DNA of 13,229 nt, from assembly GCA_947380915.1 (NCBI GenBank), contig CANCSY010000069.1:1-13229 (forward strand), in the 5' to 3' direction. The DNA comes from Beijerinckiaceae bacterium (GTDB lineage: Bacteria; Pseudomonadota; Alphaproteobacteria; Rhizobiales; Beijerinckiaceae). A program made the translations under genes and the position numbers. Positions 7,326 through 13,229 of the stretch are shown here, piece after piece (the stretch's first letter is position 1; every line of letters begins with the position of its first letter). The notes under the pieces were generated by a model, which ran no database searches, was not told the origin of the DNA, and saw only the letters and a program-made list of their open reading frames with translations.

Positions 7326-8360
7326 TTACGGCGGCTCGTAATCCAGCACCAGCGGCAGTGGCTTGCCATGGGGCGTCGGCGGAAAGGGCGCGGCCTGGCG
7401 GATGGCGTAGACTACCGCGATGTCGAGGGATGGCACGCCGCTGGACTTAGAAACCGCCACCCCCGCCAGACGACCGCGGCCATCGACCACGAACTCAACT
7501 TGCAGAGGCCTGCGTCGCGATATGGGCGGCAGGCCCGGTGGCACGCGCACCAGAGGCACGATCATGCCATAGAGCGTCGCGGTATAGCTGTCCTGGGCAT
7601 TGCCTGGCGGCGCGCGCGAGGTCTTGGGGCCGCTTTCGAACTCCATTTTCGGCACCGGCGCGAAAAAGGCGAAACGCTTGGCGTCGGGCGCCTCTGGCTT
7701 ATCCGCCTGGGCGTTTTCGGTTTCGGGCTTGGCGGCGGGCGTTGGCTGGGCGAGGGCTGGCACGCCGTCCGGATCGGGCGGCAGCGGTTCAGCGGGCGGC
7801 GCGTCCTGGGGTGCGGGCTGCGTCTCGGCCTTGATGGGCTCTGGCGGCGGCGGCTCTGGCGCGGGCGCAGGTTTGGCGGGCTCGGGCGGCAGCTTTTCGG
7901 GCTCGGGGATCGGCGGTTCCTTCAAATCCGCGATGACGGCCGGCCCCGCACCCTTGTCGCCAATGGTCAGTTCTGAATCGTTTTGCGCGGATTTGGGCGC
8001 ATCAAAGGCTGGAGCGAGGTCAAGGGGAACGGCTGGAGGAAGCTCCACCTTCTCCTCGGGTTCGGGAGGCGCTTCCTGTTGCGCTTCCTGCTGCGGCTCT
8101 GGCGCCGTCTCCTGCGGCGCAGGCTCTGGTTCAGATGCAGGCGCCGGGGGCTCGGCCACCAATTCCACGACGATGGTCTCGGGCTGGGGCGGCGGCGGCG
8201 GCGACCAGACGCGCTCCCACAGAAAAGCTGCGCCCATCAAACTGGCATGCAGCAGAACGGCGACGCCGACCAGGACCGGGAAGCGCGCACCGCCACGATC
8301 CGGCCCCGGGGCGGGAAGGTAGGGGAGATCCGCATCATCGGCCGGGCGCTCCTGGCGCAT
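7326..8360 (-). CDS. TonB-like protein with long Pro/Glu-rich spacer
   Basis: This 344-residue protein has TonB architecture: a short cytoplasmic N-terminus, one membrane anchor at about residues 27-48 (FPVLVGVAVLLHASLMGAAFL), a long periplasmic spacer rich in Pro, Glu, Ala and Gln (about 50-235), and a C-terminal TonB-type domain (about 262-344). The domain's core LQVEFVVDGRGRLAGVAVSK-SSG-PSLDIAVVYAIRQAAPFPP matches the 'V...i..dG.v.....v..SSG...lD.aal.avr.a.pfP' pattern. Classical TonB passes proton-motive energy from ExbB/ExbD to outer-membrane receptors; neither ExbB/D nor a receptor gene lies in the window, so its partners are unknown. The gene follows rsh by 36 bases on the same strand and may be co-transcribed. 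The 'YP' typical at the start of the domain is not evident; YGMIVPLVRVPPG stands there instead. Confidence 0.82.
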   Translation of the reverse strand: MRQERPADDADLPYLPAPGPDRGGARFPVLVGVAVLLHASLMGAAFLWERVWSPPPPPQPETIVVELVAEPPAPASEPEPAPQETAPEPQQEAQQEAPPEPEEKVELPPAVPLDLAPAFDAPKSAQNDSELTIGDKGAGPAVIADLKEPPIPEPEKLPPEPAKPAPAPEPPPPEPIKAETQPAPQDAPPAEPLPPDPDGVPALAQPTPAAKPETENAQADKPEAPDAKRFAFFAPVPKMEFESGPKTSRAPPGNAQDSYTATLYGMIVPLVRVPPGLPPISRRRPLQVEFVVDGRGRLAGVAVSKSSGVPSLDIAVVYAIRQAAPFPPTPHGKPLPLVLDYEPP

Positions 8361-8396
8361 CAGTCCAGCTCATCGACTGTGGGCGACGTCAAGCGC

Positions 8397-10598
8397 TTAT
8401 CCATTCACGCGCTCGACCTTGGAGACCACGCTTTTGGCCCGCAGATGGCTGATGATCGTATTGAGATGCTTGAGATCGCGGACCTGAAGATCAAGAACGA
8501 TATCGCGGAAATCCGAGGACCGGTCGACGAATTCGATATGGTCGATATTCGCCCCCTCTTCGCCGATCACCGTGGCGATGGAGCCAAGCGTACCGGGCTC
8601 GTTCATGGCGTTGACCACGATCTGGGCAGGGAAAAGCTCTTCGTTTTCATCAAGGTCCCAGCGCACATCGAGCCAGCGCTCAGGCTGGTCGTCAAAGGCT
8701 GTCAGCGCCGGGGACTGGATGGGATAGATGGTGATCCCCTCCCCCGGCGTCAGAATGCCCACGATCCGGTCGCCGGGGACGGCGCCGCCATTGGGCGCGA
8801 AGCGCACGGGCAAGTCGCCATTGAGCCCGCGAATGGGAATGGCGTTGGAGGAGACCTCGTCGGCGCCCGGCACCTTGAAGACAAGGCTTGCCGCCTTGCG
8901 CAGACCGAACCAGCCGGGCTCCCCCTTGGCCGGGGTCGCCTGGGGCCTGCGCTCTTCCTTGAAATCGGGATGGACGGCGCGCACCACATCGCCCGAGAAC
9001 ATCTCGCCACGGCCTACCGCCGCCAGCACATCCTCGACGCTCTGCCGGGCGAGGCGCGGCAGGGCCGCCTTCAGCTTGTCCTCGGCGAAGGTCTTGCCCG
9101 CCCGCTCGAAGGCGCGCAGCACAATCTGGCGCCCAAGCCCGGCATATTGACGGCGCACGGCGTCACGCGTGGCGCGGCGGATGGCGGCGCGGGCCTTGCC
9201 GGTGACCACAAGGGATTCCCAGGCGGCCGGAGGCTCCTGACCATCGGCCCGGGTCACCTCGACCTCGTCGCCATTGCGCAACTCCGAGAGAAGCGGCGCA
9301 ATGCGGCCATTGATCTTGCAGCCGATGGCGCCATTGCCCAGCTCGGTATGAACCGCATAGGCGAAATCGATGGGCGTCGCGCCACGCGGAAGCGCGATGA
9401 GCCGTCCCTTGGGCGTGAAGCAGAAAACCTGATCGTAGAACAGCTCAAGCTTGGTATGCTCCAGGAACTCCTCGGGACTATCGCCCTCGGCCAGAAGTTC
9501 GATGGTGCGGCGCAGCCAGTTATAGGCGCGGCTCTCGTGGGTCAGCTTGTCAGGGTCGCCGGCGCGGCCGTCCTTGTAGAGCGCATGGGCGGCGATGCCA
9601 TATTCGGCGATGTCGTGCATTTCACGGGTGCGCACCTGCAACTCGACGCGCTGCCGCCCCGGCCCCACCACGGTCGTATGGATGGACCGGTAATCGTTCT
9701 GCTTGGGGGTCGAGATATAGTCCTTGAACCGGCCCGGCACGGTCGGCCATTTCGTGTGGACGACGCCCAGCGCACGGTAGCAGTCCTCCAGCTCGTCAAC
9801 CACGATGCGGAATCCGAAGATGTCGGAGAGTTGCTCGAAGGCGATGGACTTGTGCTCCATCTTGCGGAACACCGAATAGGGCGCCTTCTGCCTGCCCTTC
9901 ACTTCCGCCTGGATGCCGCGCTTGGCGAGCTGATCGGTCAGTTCGCGCTCGATGTCGCCGATGAGTTTGCCGTTATTGGCCTTGAGGTCGGCCAGACGCG
10001 CCTCGATCATGGCGTCGGCTTCGGGCATGAGGGTCTTGAAGGCCAGATCCTCCAGCTCGTCGCGCATGTGCTGCATGCCCATGCGGCCGGCCAGCGGCGC
10101 ATAGATGTCCAGCGTCTCCTGAGCCACCCGCGCCCGTTTCTCCGGCGGCACGAAATGGAGGGTGCGCATGTTGTGGAGACGGTCCGCAAGCTTGACCAGG
10201 AGAACCCGCACATCCTCGGCGATGGCCAGCAGCAATTTGCGAAAATTTTCAGCCTGTTCGGCGCGCTTGGAGACCAGATCCAGCTTCTTGAGCTTGGTCA
10301 GCCCATCGACAAGCCCCGCGATCTCGGCGCCGAAGAGATGCTCGATCTCCTCCTTGGTGGAGGCGGTGTCCTCGATGGTGTCGTGCAGGACAGCCGCCAC
10401 GATGGTGGCGTCGTCCAGTTTCAGATCGGTCAGGATCGCGGCGACTTCGAGGGGATGGGAAAAATAGGGGTCGCCGGAGGCGCGCTTCTGGGCGCCATGG
10501 GCTTTCATCGCATAGACATAGGCGCGGTTGAGCAGATCCTCGTCGGCGTTCGGATTGTACTTCCTTACGCGGTCAACGAGATCATACTGACGCATCAT
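8397..10598 (-). CDS. rsh: Bifunctional (p)ppGpp synthetase/hydrolase
   Basis: Rsh both makes and breaks down the alarmone (p)ppGpp, the signal of the stringent response. The 733-residue length is normal for the long RelA/SpoT homologues. The N-terminal hydrolase domain has YFSHPL (His48) and the HDTIEDT metal motif (72-78, His72-Asp73, Glu76-Asp77), then KLADRLHNMRTL. The synthetase domain has GRQKAPYSVFRKMEHK, DIFGFR (Asp259) and NDYRSIH (Tyr303, His307). It carries RFKD at 290-293, the RxKD form found in bifunctional enzymes rather than ExDD of RelA-only ones. A TGS domain (about 388-450) and a C-terminal ACT domain (about 655-733) follow. Both activities look intact. Two ATGs stand in tandem at the start; I used the first. 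It lies 118 bases after rpoZ on the same strand, as spoT does in many proteobacteria. Confidence 0.97.
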   Translation of the reverse strand: MMRQYDLVDRVRKYNPNADEDLLNRAYVYAMKAHGAQKRASGDPYFSHPLEVAAILTDLKLDDATIVAAVLHDTIEDTASTKEEIEHLFGAEIAGLVDGLTKLKKLDLVSKRAEQAENFRKLLLAIAEDVRVLLVKLADRLHNMRTLHFVPPEKRARVAQETLDIYAPLAGRMGMQHMRDELEDLAFKTLMPEADAMIEARLADLKANNGKLIGDIERELTDQLAKRGIQAEVKGRQKAPYSVFRKMEHKSIAFEQLSDIFGFRIVVDELEDCYRALGVVHTKWPTVPGRFKDYISTPKQNDYRSIHTTVVGPGRQRVELQVRTREMHDIAEYGIAAHALYKDGRAGDPDKLTHESRAYNWLRRTIELLAEGDSPEEFLEHTKLELFYDQVFCFTPKGRLIALPRGATPIDFAYAVHTELGNGAIGCKINGRIAPLLSELRNGDEVEVTRADGQEPPAAWESLVVTGKARAAIRRATRDAVRRQYAGLGRQIVLRAFERAGKTFAEDKLKAALPRLARQSVEDVLAAVGRGEMFSGDVVRAVHPDFKEERRPQATPAKGEPGWFGLRKAASLVFKVPGADEVSSNAIPIRGLNGDLPVRFAPNGGAVPGDRIVGILTPGEGITIYPIQSPALTAFDDQPERWLDVRWDLDENEELFPAQIVVNAMNEPGTLGSIATVIGEEGANIDHIEFVDRSSDFRDIVLDLQVRDLKHLNTIISHLRAKSVVSKVERVNG

Positions 10599-10630
10599 GT
10601 GCTAATCGGTCTCCGGGCCGCCGGCTGAAG

Positions 10631-10650
10631 GGTCGGCCCAAGCGCCGACC
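10631..10650 (-). other. Hairpin in the rpoZ-rsh gap
   Basis: GGTCGGC (10631-10637) and GCCGACC (10644-10650) form a perfect 7-bp G/C-rich stem with a 6-base loop in the 118-base gap between rpoZ and rsh. On the transcribed strand no T-run follows, so it is more likely an RNA stabiliser or attenuating hairpin than a full terminator. It may be chance in such G/C-rich DNA. The gap shows no clear promoter; TTGTTT-N17-GATAGT is the best match and is weak. Confidence 0.3.
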
Positions 10651-10716
10651 GCCCAACTATCCATGGTCAGAGGCCGCGAAACAAGCCCAAAGCTTGCGAT
10701 GCGACGAATGGATCGA

Positions 10717-11109
10717 CTATTCACCGTCGTCTTCGGTCTCGGCGGGAGGCACGAGACCTTCGAGGCCCCGCAGCAGATCTTCTTCGGTCATGCGGTCGAA
10801 CTGCACGTCCGAATGGGGCTGGCCGAGCGCTTCGTTGACCGAAGACAGGGCGGGAACCGCTTCCGCCTCGGGCTCGTCGACCTCGACATTCTTCTGCAGG
10901 GAATGGATGAGGTCTTCCATAAGGTCGCCAGGCTGAAGCGTGGTCTCGGCAATTTCGCGCAGGGCCACTACGGGATTCTTGTCATTGTCGCGATCAATGG
11001 TGATCTGCGAACCAGATGAGAGGAGCCGCGCGCGATGAGCAGCGACCAGAACGAGTTCGAAACGATTCTCGACTTTATCGATGCAATCTTCAACGGTGAC
11101 GCGGGCCAT
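10717..11109 (-). CDS. rpoZ: RNA polymerase omega subunit
   Basis: Omega is the small subunit that folds and latches the beta-prime subunit of RNA polymerase. The 130-residue protein begins [20 protein letters not shown] and continues [29 protein letters not shown] and LQPGDL, all diagnostic of omega. The N-terminal M-A-R residues, which in E. coli are part of (p)ppGpp site 1, are kept. After about residue 75 comes a long acidic tail ([11 protein letters not shown] to ETEDDGE), longer than the 91-residue E. coli form. AGGA lies 8 bases before the ATG. The gene leads into rsh. Its leader contains a nested inverted repeat at 11132-11176. Confidence 0.96.
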   Translation of the reverse strand: MARVTVEDCIDKVENRFELVLVAAHRARLLSSGSQITIDRDNDKNPVVALREIAETTLQPGDLMEDLIHSLQKNVEVDEPEAEAVPALSSVNEALGQPHSDVQFDRMTEEDLLRGLEGLVPPAETEDDGE

Positions 11110-11131
11110 GGGCGGCGATCCTGTTCAGCAA

Positions 11132-11176
11132 GCTTTCCGGGAATGGTGGGTGATACACCCCCCTGCGCCGGAAAGC
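11132..11176 (-). repeat. Nested inverted repeat in the rpoZ leader
   Basis: The outer arms GCTTTCCGG (11132-11140) and CCGGAAAGC (11168-11176) are perfect 9-base inverted copies. Inside them lies GGGTG/CACCC around a 3-base loop (ATA on the plus strand), with 7 unpaired bases on each side. The whole 45-base element ends 22 bases before the rpoZ ATG and just upstream of its Shine-Dalgarno. It could fold in the leader RNA or be a protein-binding site. No T-run follows, so it is not an obvious terminator. Confidence 0.45.
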
Positions 11177-11331
11177 AACCCCCGTCATTGCCCGCATATG
11201 CTCAAGCCCTTGCCAAGAAAGCTTGATCTCTGCAATAAAATCTGAATATGCTTTCACACAATTGAACGAAGAGCCTTGACTTCCGCGCGCGTAATCGCTG
11301 ATTGTGGGATCAGTTTACGGGCCTATGCCTT

Positions 11332-11402
11332 GTTTCCGAATTTCAGGATTCGGCAGCCTTGCAGAAGCCCGGCAGAAGCTCACGGTTTCCGTTTTCAGGA
11401 TT
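11332..11402 (+). repeat. Imperfect direct repeat upstream of the NYN gene
   Basis: GTTTCCGAATTTCAGGATT (11332-11350) recurs as GTTTCCGTTTTCAGGATT (11385-11402), 53 bases apart, with two changes including a one-base gap. Between them GCAGAAGC occurs twice, 12 bases apart (11361-11368 and 11372-11379). The function is unknown; the spacing is five helical turns, as for paired protein-binding sites, but could equally be a decayed duplication. Confidence 0.5.
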
Positions 11403-11488
11403 GCGTCGATTCAGCGGGTCGCGGCGCAAGCGCAAGCTCAATCCTTGGATTTCGTGGATTTTTCCAGGCCCCGGCAGAGATCAAGATT

Positions 11489-12112
11489 ATGGCGGATCAA
11501 GAACGTATCGCTTTGTTCATTGACGGTGCGAACCTTTATGCGACGGCCAAGTCGCTCGGTTTCGACATCGACTACAAGCGCCTCCTCAAGGAGTTTCAAT
11601 CCCGCGGGCGCCTCATCCGGGCTTTCTACTACACCGCGCTGGTCGAAGATCAGGAATATTCCTCCATCCGTCCGCTGATCGACTGGCTTGACTACAACGG
11701 CTACGCTGTCGTCACCAAGCCTACGAAAGAATTCGTGGATTCCCTCGGCCGCCGCAAGGTGAAGGGGAACATGGACATCGAGCTGGCGGTGGACGCCATG
11801 GAAATGGCCGAGCATCTCGACCAGCTCGTGCTGTTCTCCGGCGACGGCGACTTCCGCTCCCTCGTGGAGGCGGTGCAGCGCAAGGGTGTGCGCGTGTCGG
11901 TGGTCTCGACCATCACCACCCAGCCCCCGATGGTCGCCGACGAGCTTCGCCGTCAGGCGGACGAGTTCATCGATCTGGTGCAACTGGTCAACAAGATCGG
12001 CCGCGATCCGGTGGAACGCACCGAGCGTCCCCGCTTCGTGGAGCGTCGCCCCACCACCAGCGCCCCTGCCGCCCCGGCGACCGCTCCCGTGGGCGACGAC
12101 GCGGATCACTGA
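11489..12112 (+). CDS. NYN domain protein, LabA-like putative nuclease
   Basis: The product is a 207-residue protein of the NYN/PIN-like nuclease superfamily (LabA/DUF88 group), expected to act on RNA in the cytoplasm; the substrate is unknown. The acidic residues that bind metal in this fold are present: ALFIDGANLY (8-17, Asp12), KGNMDIELAVDAM (92-104, Asp96) and LVLFSGDGDFRSLVEA (113-128, Asp119, Asp121). GVRVSVVS and ELRRQADEFIDL follow. After about residue 168 there is a low-complexity tail of Arg, Pro, Thr and Ala. I chose ATG 11489, where the conserved domain begins and GAGA lies 8 bases upstream, rather than the upstream TTG. It is 42 bases from the glycosylase gene downstream, probably in the same transcript, and divergent from rpoZ. 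Confidence 0.9.
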   Translation: MADQERIALFIDGANLYATAKSLGFDIDYKRLLKEFQSRGRLIRAFYYTALVEDQEYSSIRPLIDWLDYNGYAVVTKPTKEFVDSLGRRKVKGNMDIELAVDAMEMAEHLDQLVLFSGDGDFRSLVEAVQRKGVRVSVVSTITTQPPMVADELRRQADEFIDLVQLVNKIGRDPVERTERPRFVERRPTTSAPAAPATAPVGDDADH

Positions 12113-12154
12113 TCCCTGCCCCGCGCCTCCAAAGCCTCAGCTTCCATCGCGTCC

Positions 12155-12820
12155 GTGACCGACAGTCCCGGGCGCGATTGCGCGTTGTGCCCGCGCCTCG
12201 TGGATTTTCGCCTGGAGACCCGGGCGAAGGAGCCCGGCTGGCATAATGCGCCGGTTCCCACCCTTGGCCCCGCCTCCGCCCGCCTGCTGATTGTGGGCCT
12301 GGCGCCGGGCATGCGCGGCGCCAACCGCACGGGGCGGCCCTTTACCGGGGATTGGGCGGGTGACCTGCTCTATGAGACCCTCCGGGATCTGGGCTTCACC
12401 AGCGGGACCTATGACGAGAACGGCGAGGACGATCTGGAACTCGTGGACACCCGCATCACCAATGCGGTGCGCTGCGTGCCCCCGCAGAACAAGCCGACCC
12501 CCGCCGAGATCAAGACCTGCCGGCCCTTTCTCGATGAGACCATCGCCGCCATGCCCCGCCTGAAGGCCATCGTTGCCCTGGGGCGCATCTCCCATGACAG
12601 CGTGACGCGGGCGCTGGGCGAGGGTCCGTCCCGCCTGCCCTTCGCCCATGGCCGGGAATTCGCCCTGCCGCAGATCGGCGGCGGCGTGACGCTTTTCGAC
12701 AGCTATCACTGCTCCCGCTACAACACGAACACGGGCGTGCTGACGCCGCAGATGTTCCATGCGGTCTTCGCGCGGGTGCGGGGCCTGCTGGACGGGGTCA
12801 GCGCCAATCCGGCGCCCTGA
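12155..12820 (+). CDS. Uracil-DNA glycosylase, family 5 (UDGb) type
   Basis: This base-excision repair enzyme removes uracil and some other deaminated bases from DNA. Motif A is GLAPGMRGANRTGRPFTGD (48-66), with Ala where family 4 has an acidic residue, which points to family 5. The second active-site motif is SYHCSRYNTNTG (183-194, His185). Four cysteines, C9-x2-C12 and C107-x14-C122, have the spacing of the 4Fe-4S site of families 4 and 5. The start is GTG 12155 (221 aa); it leaves the first cysteine pair intact and the only in-frame stop before it is the NYN stop, 15 codons earlier. No good Shine-Dalgarno is visible, so translation may depend on the NYN gene upstream. The 3' end overlaps the convergent peroxiredoxin gene by 23 bases. 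Confidence 0.92.
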   Translation: MTDSPGRDCALCPRLVDFRLETRAKEPGWHNAPVPTLGPASARLLIVGLAPGMRGANRTGRPFTGDWAGDLLYETLRDLGFTSGTYDENGEDDLELVDTRITNAVRCVPPQNKPTPAEIKTCRPFLDETIAAMPRLKAIVALGRISHDSVTRALGEGPSRLPFAHGREFALPQIGGGVTLFDSYHCSRYNTNTGVLTPQMFHAVFARVRGLLDGVSANPAP

Positions 12821-13229
12821 GGGCGGAGATGACGTCCCCCGCATTCCGGTCCGGCGGGAAGATGGGATAGAAGACCTTCACGATCCGCCCGCCCTCCACG
12901 ATCAGCGTGAGGCGCCGGTTCAGGATCATGCCAGCAGCCTCCATCATGGGCAGGCGCAAGGCGTCCGCGAGCTGGCGATCCGCATCGGACAGAAGCGCGA
13001 AGGGCAGATGCAACCGGGTCGCGGCCTCCGCCTGATAGGCCGTGGTCTGGGTGGAGATCCCGAAGACCGCGCTGACGCCGAGGGCCTGCAATTCGCCGAA
13101 GTGATCGCGAAAGGCGCAGGACTGGGGCGTGCAGCCCCGGGCGCCGGGGATCATGTCCCACCCCTCCGGCAGGGGCTCGTCGGGGCGTCCGGTGCGGGGA
13201 TAGAAATACAGGACACCAAGGCCGGACAG
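12798..13229 (-). CDS. Peroxiredoxin-like protein, 5' end beyond window
   Basis: This is the C-terminal 143 residues of a thioredoxin-fold peroxidase of the AhpC/TSA type, which would reduce peroxides using a thiol donor. The visible part opens with the strand VLYFYPRTGRPDEPLPEGWD. It continues with IPGARGCTPQSCAFRDHFGE, where the first Cys is at the usual peroxidatic position and the second, five residues later (GCTPQSC), may be the resolving one. VFGISTQTTAYQAEAATRLHLPFALLSD and the TLIVEGGRIVKVFYPIFPP strand pair follow as in the family. An internal ATG at 13154 is not the start, because the frame and family similarity run on to the window edge. Its stop lies inside the glycosylase gene (23-base tail-to-tail overlap). 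Confidence 0.88.
   Translation of the reverse strand: MSGLGVLYFYPRTGRPDEPLPEGWDMIPGARGCTPQSCAFRDHFGELQALGVSAVFGISTQTTAYQAEAATRLHLPFALLSDADRQLADALRLPMMEAAGMILNRRLTLIVEGGRIVKVFYPIFPPDRNAGDVISALRAPDWR

Larger units (their letters stand above)
11110..11488. other. 379-base intergenic region between divergent rpoZ and NYN genes
   Basis: No convincing gene is present here. Near rpoZ lies a nested inverted repeat (11132-11176). The middle (about 11200-11280) is A/T-rich and suits promoters in both directions; TTGACT at 11276-11281 is a possible -35 for the NYN gene, but no clear -10 follows. The right part (11332-11402) carries an imperfect direct repeat. The NYN reading frame stays open upstream to a TTG at 11276, but those 71 codons show no recognisable protein. 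A long NYN leader or a small RNA are both possible. Confidence 0.5.

Noticed and set aside
7983..10628. 881-codon open frame on the plus strand, antisense to rsh and part of the TonB-like gene
   Set aside because: It mirrors the codons of a certain gene on the other strand in GC-rich DNA, crosses two genes and a gap, and its translation has no recognisable domain.
11276..11488. N-terminal extension of the NYN protein from a TTG
   Set aside because: No recognisable protein and no Shine-Dalgarno; the conserved domain starts at ATG 11489.
1..13229. CRISPR array, tRNA, rRNA or known riboswitch
   Set aside because: No regularly spaced repeats and no tRNA- or rRNA-like segment were seen in the gaps, all of which are under 400 bases.

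Overview
The window is a GC-rich chromosomal stretch of an alphaproteobacterium. The evidence is gene content and order: rpoZ, a bifunctional RelA/SpoT homologue (rsh), pyrE, pdxJ, acpS, lepB, rnc and era lie on one strand in that order, a recurrent alphaproteobacterial housekeeping cluster, with several 4-base ATGA/GTGA gene overlaps. A LabA-like NYN protein and a family 5-type uracil-DNA glycosylase beside rpoZ fit the same picture. I cannot name the genus from this sequence; a Caulobacterales/Hyphomonadaceae-like origin is only a guess.

Layout, left to right. Minus strand 1-2105: era (cut by the window edge), rnc and lepB, with no spacing between them. Plus strand 2318-2939: a ParD/ParE-type toxin-antitoxin pair, more A/T-rich by eye than its surroundings, sitting between lepB and acpS. 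Minus strand 2959-4714: acpS, pdxJ and pyrE, overlapping by 4 bases each. Minus strand 4782-6831: a full-size ABC exporter with a TTG start, preceded by a small HTH-like protein whose stop codon runs into the exporter's ribosome binding site. Plus strand 6977-7270: a DUF1330 protein with a clear promoter and Shine-Dalgarno. Minus strand 7326-11109: a TonB-like protein, rsh and rpoZ. Plus strand 11489-12820: the NYN protein and the uracil-DNA glycosylase. Minus strand 12798-13229: the C-terminal part of a peroxiredoxin-like protein, whose 3' end overlaps the glycosylase gene tail to tail.

How the genes relate. rpoZ and rsh form a stringent-response pair: Rsh makes and degrades (p)ppGpp, and the omega subunit keeps the N-terminal MAR residues that form part of a (p)ppGpp site on RNA polymerase. 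pyrE, pdxJ and acpS serve pyrimidine, vitamin B6 and acyl-carrier-protein biosynthesis. lepB, rnc and era serve protein export, RNA processing and 30S ribosome assembly.

Most of the window is ordinary core genome. The parts worth a second look are the ParDE insertion into the core cluster with its repeat-bearing promoter, the small HTH-like protein coupled to the exporter, a nested inverted repeat in the rpoZ leader, and a repeat-bearing 379-base non-coding stretch upstream of the NYN gene. I saw no RNA genes, insertion sequences, CRISPR arrays or phage genes, and I do not see a clearly new multi-gene system.
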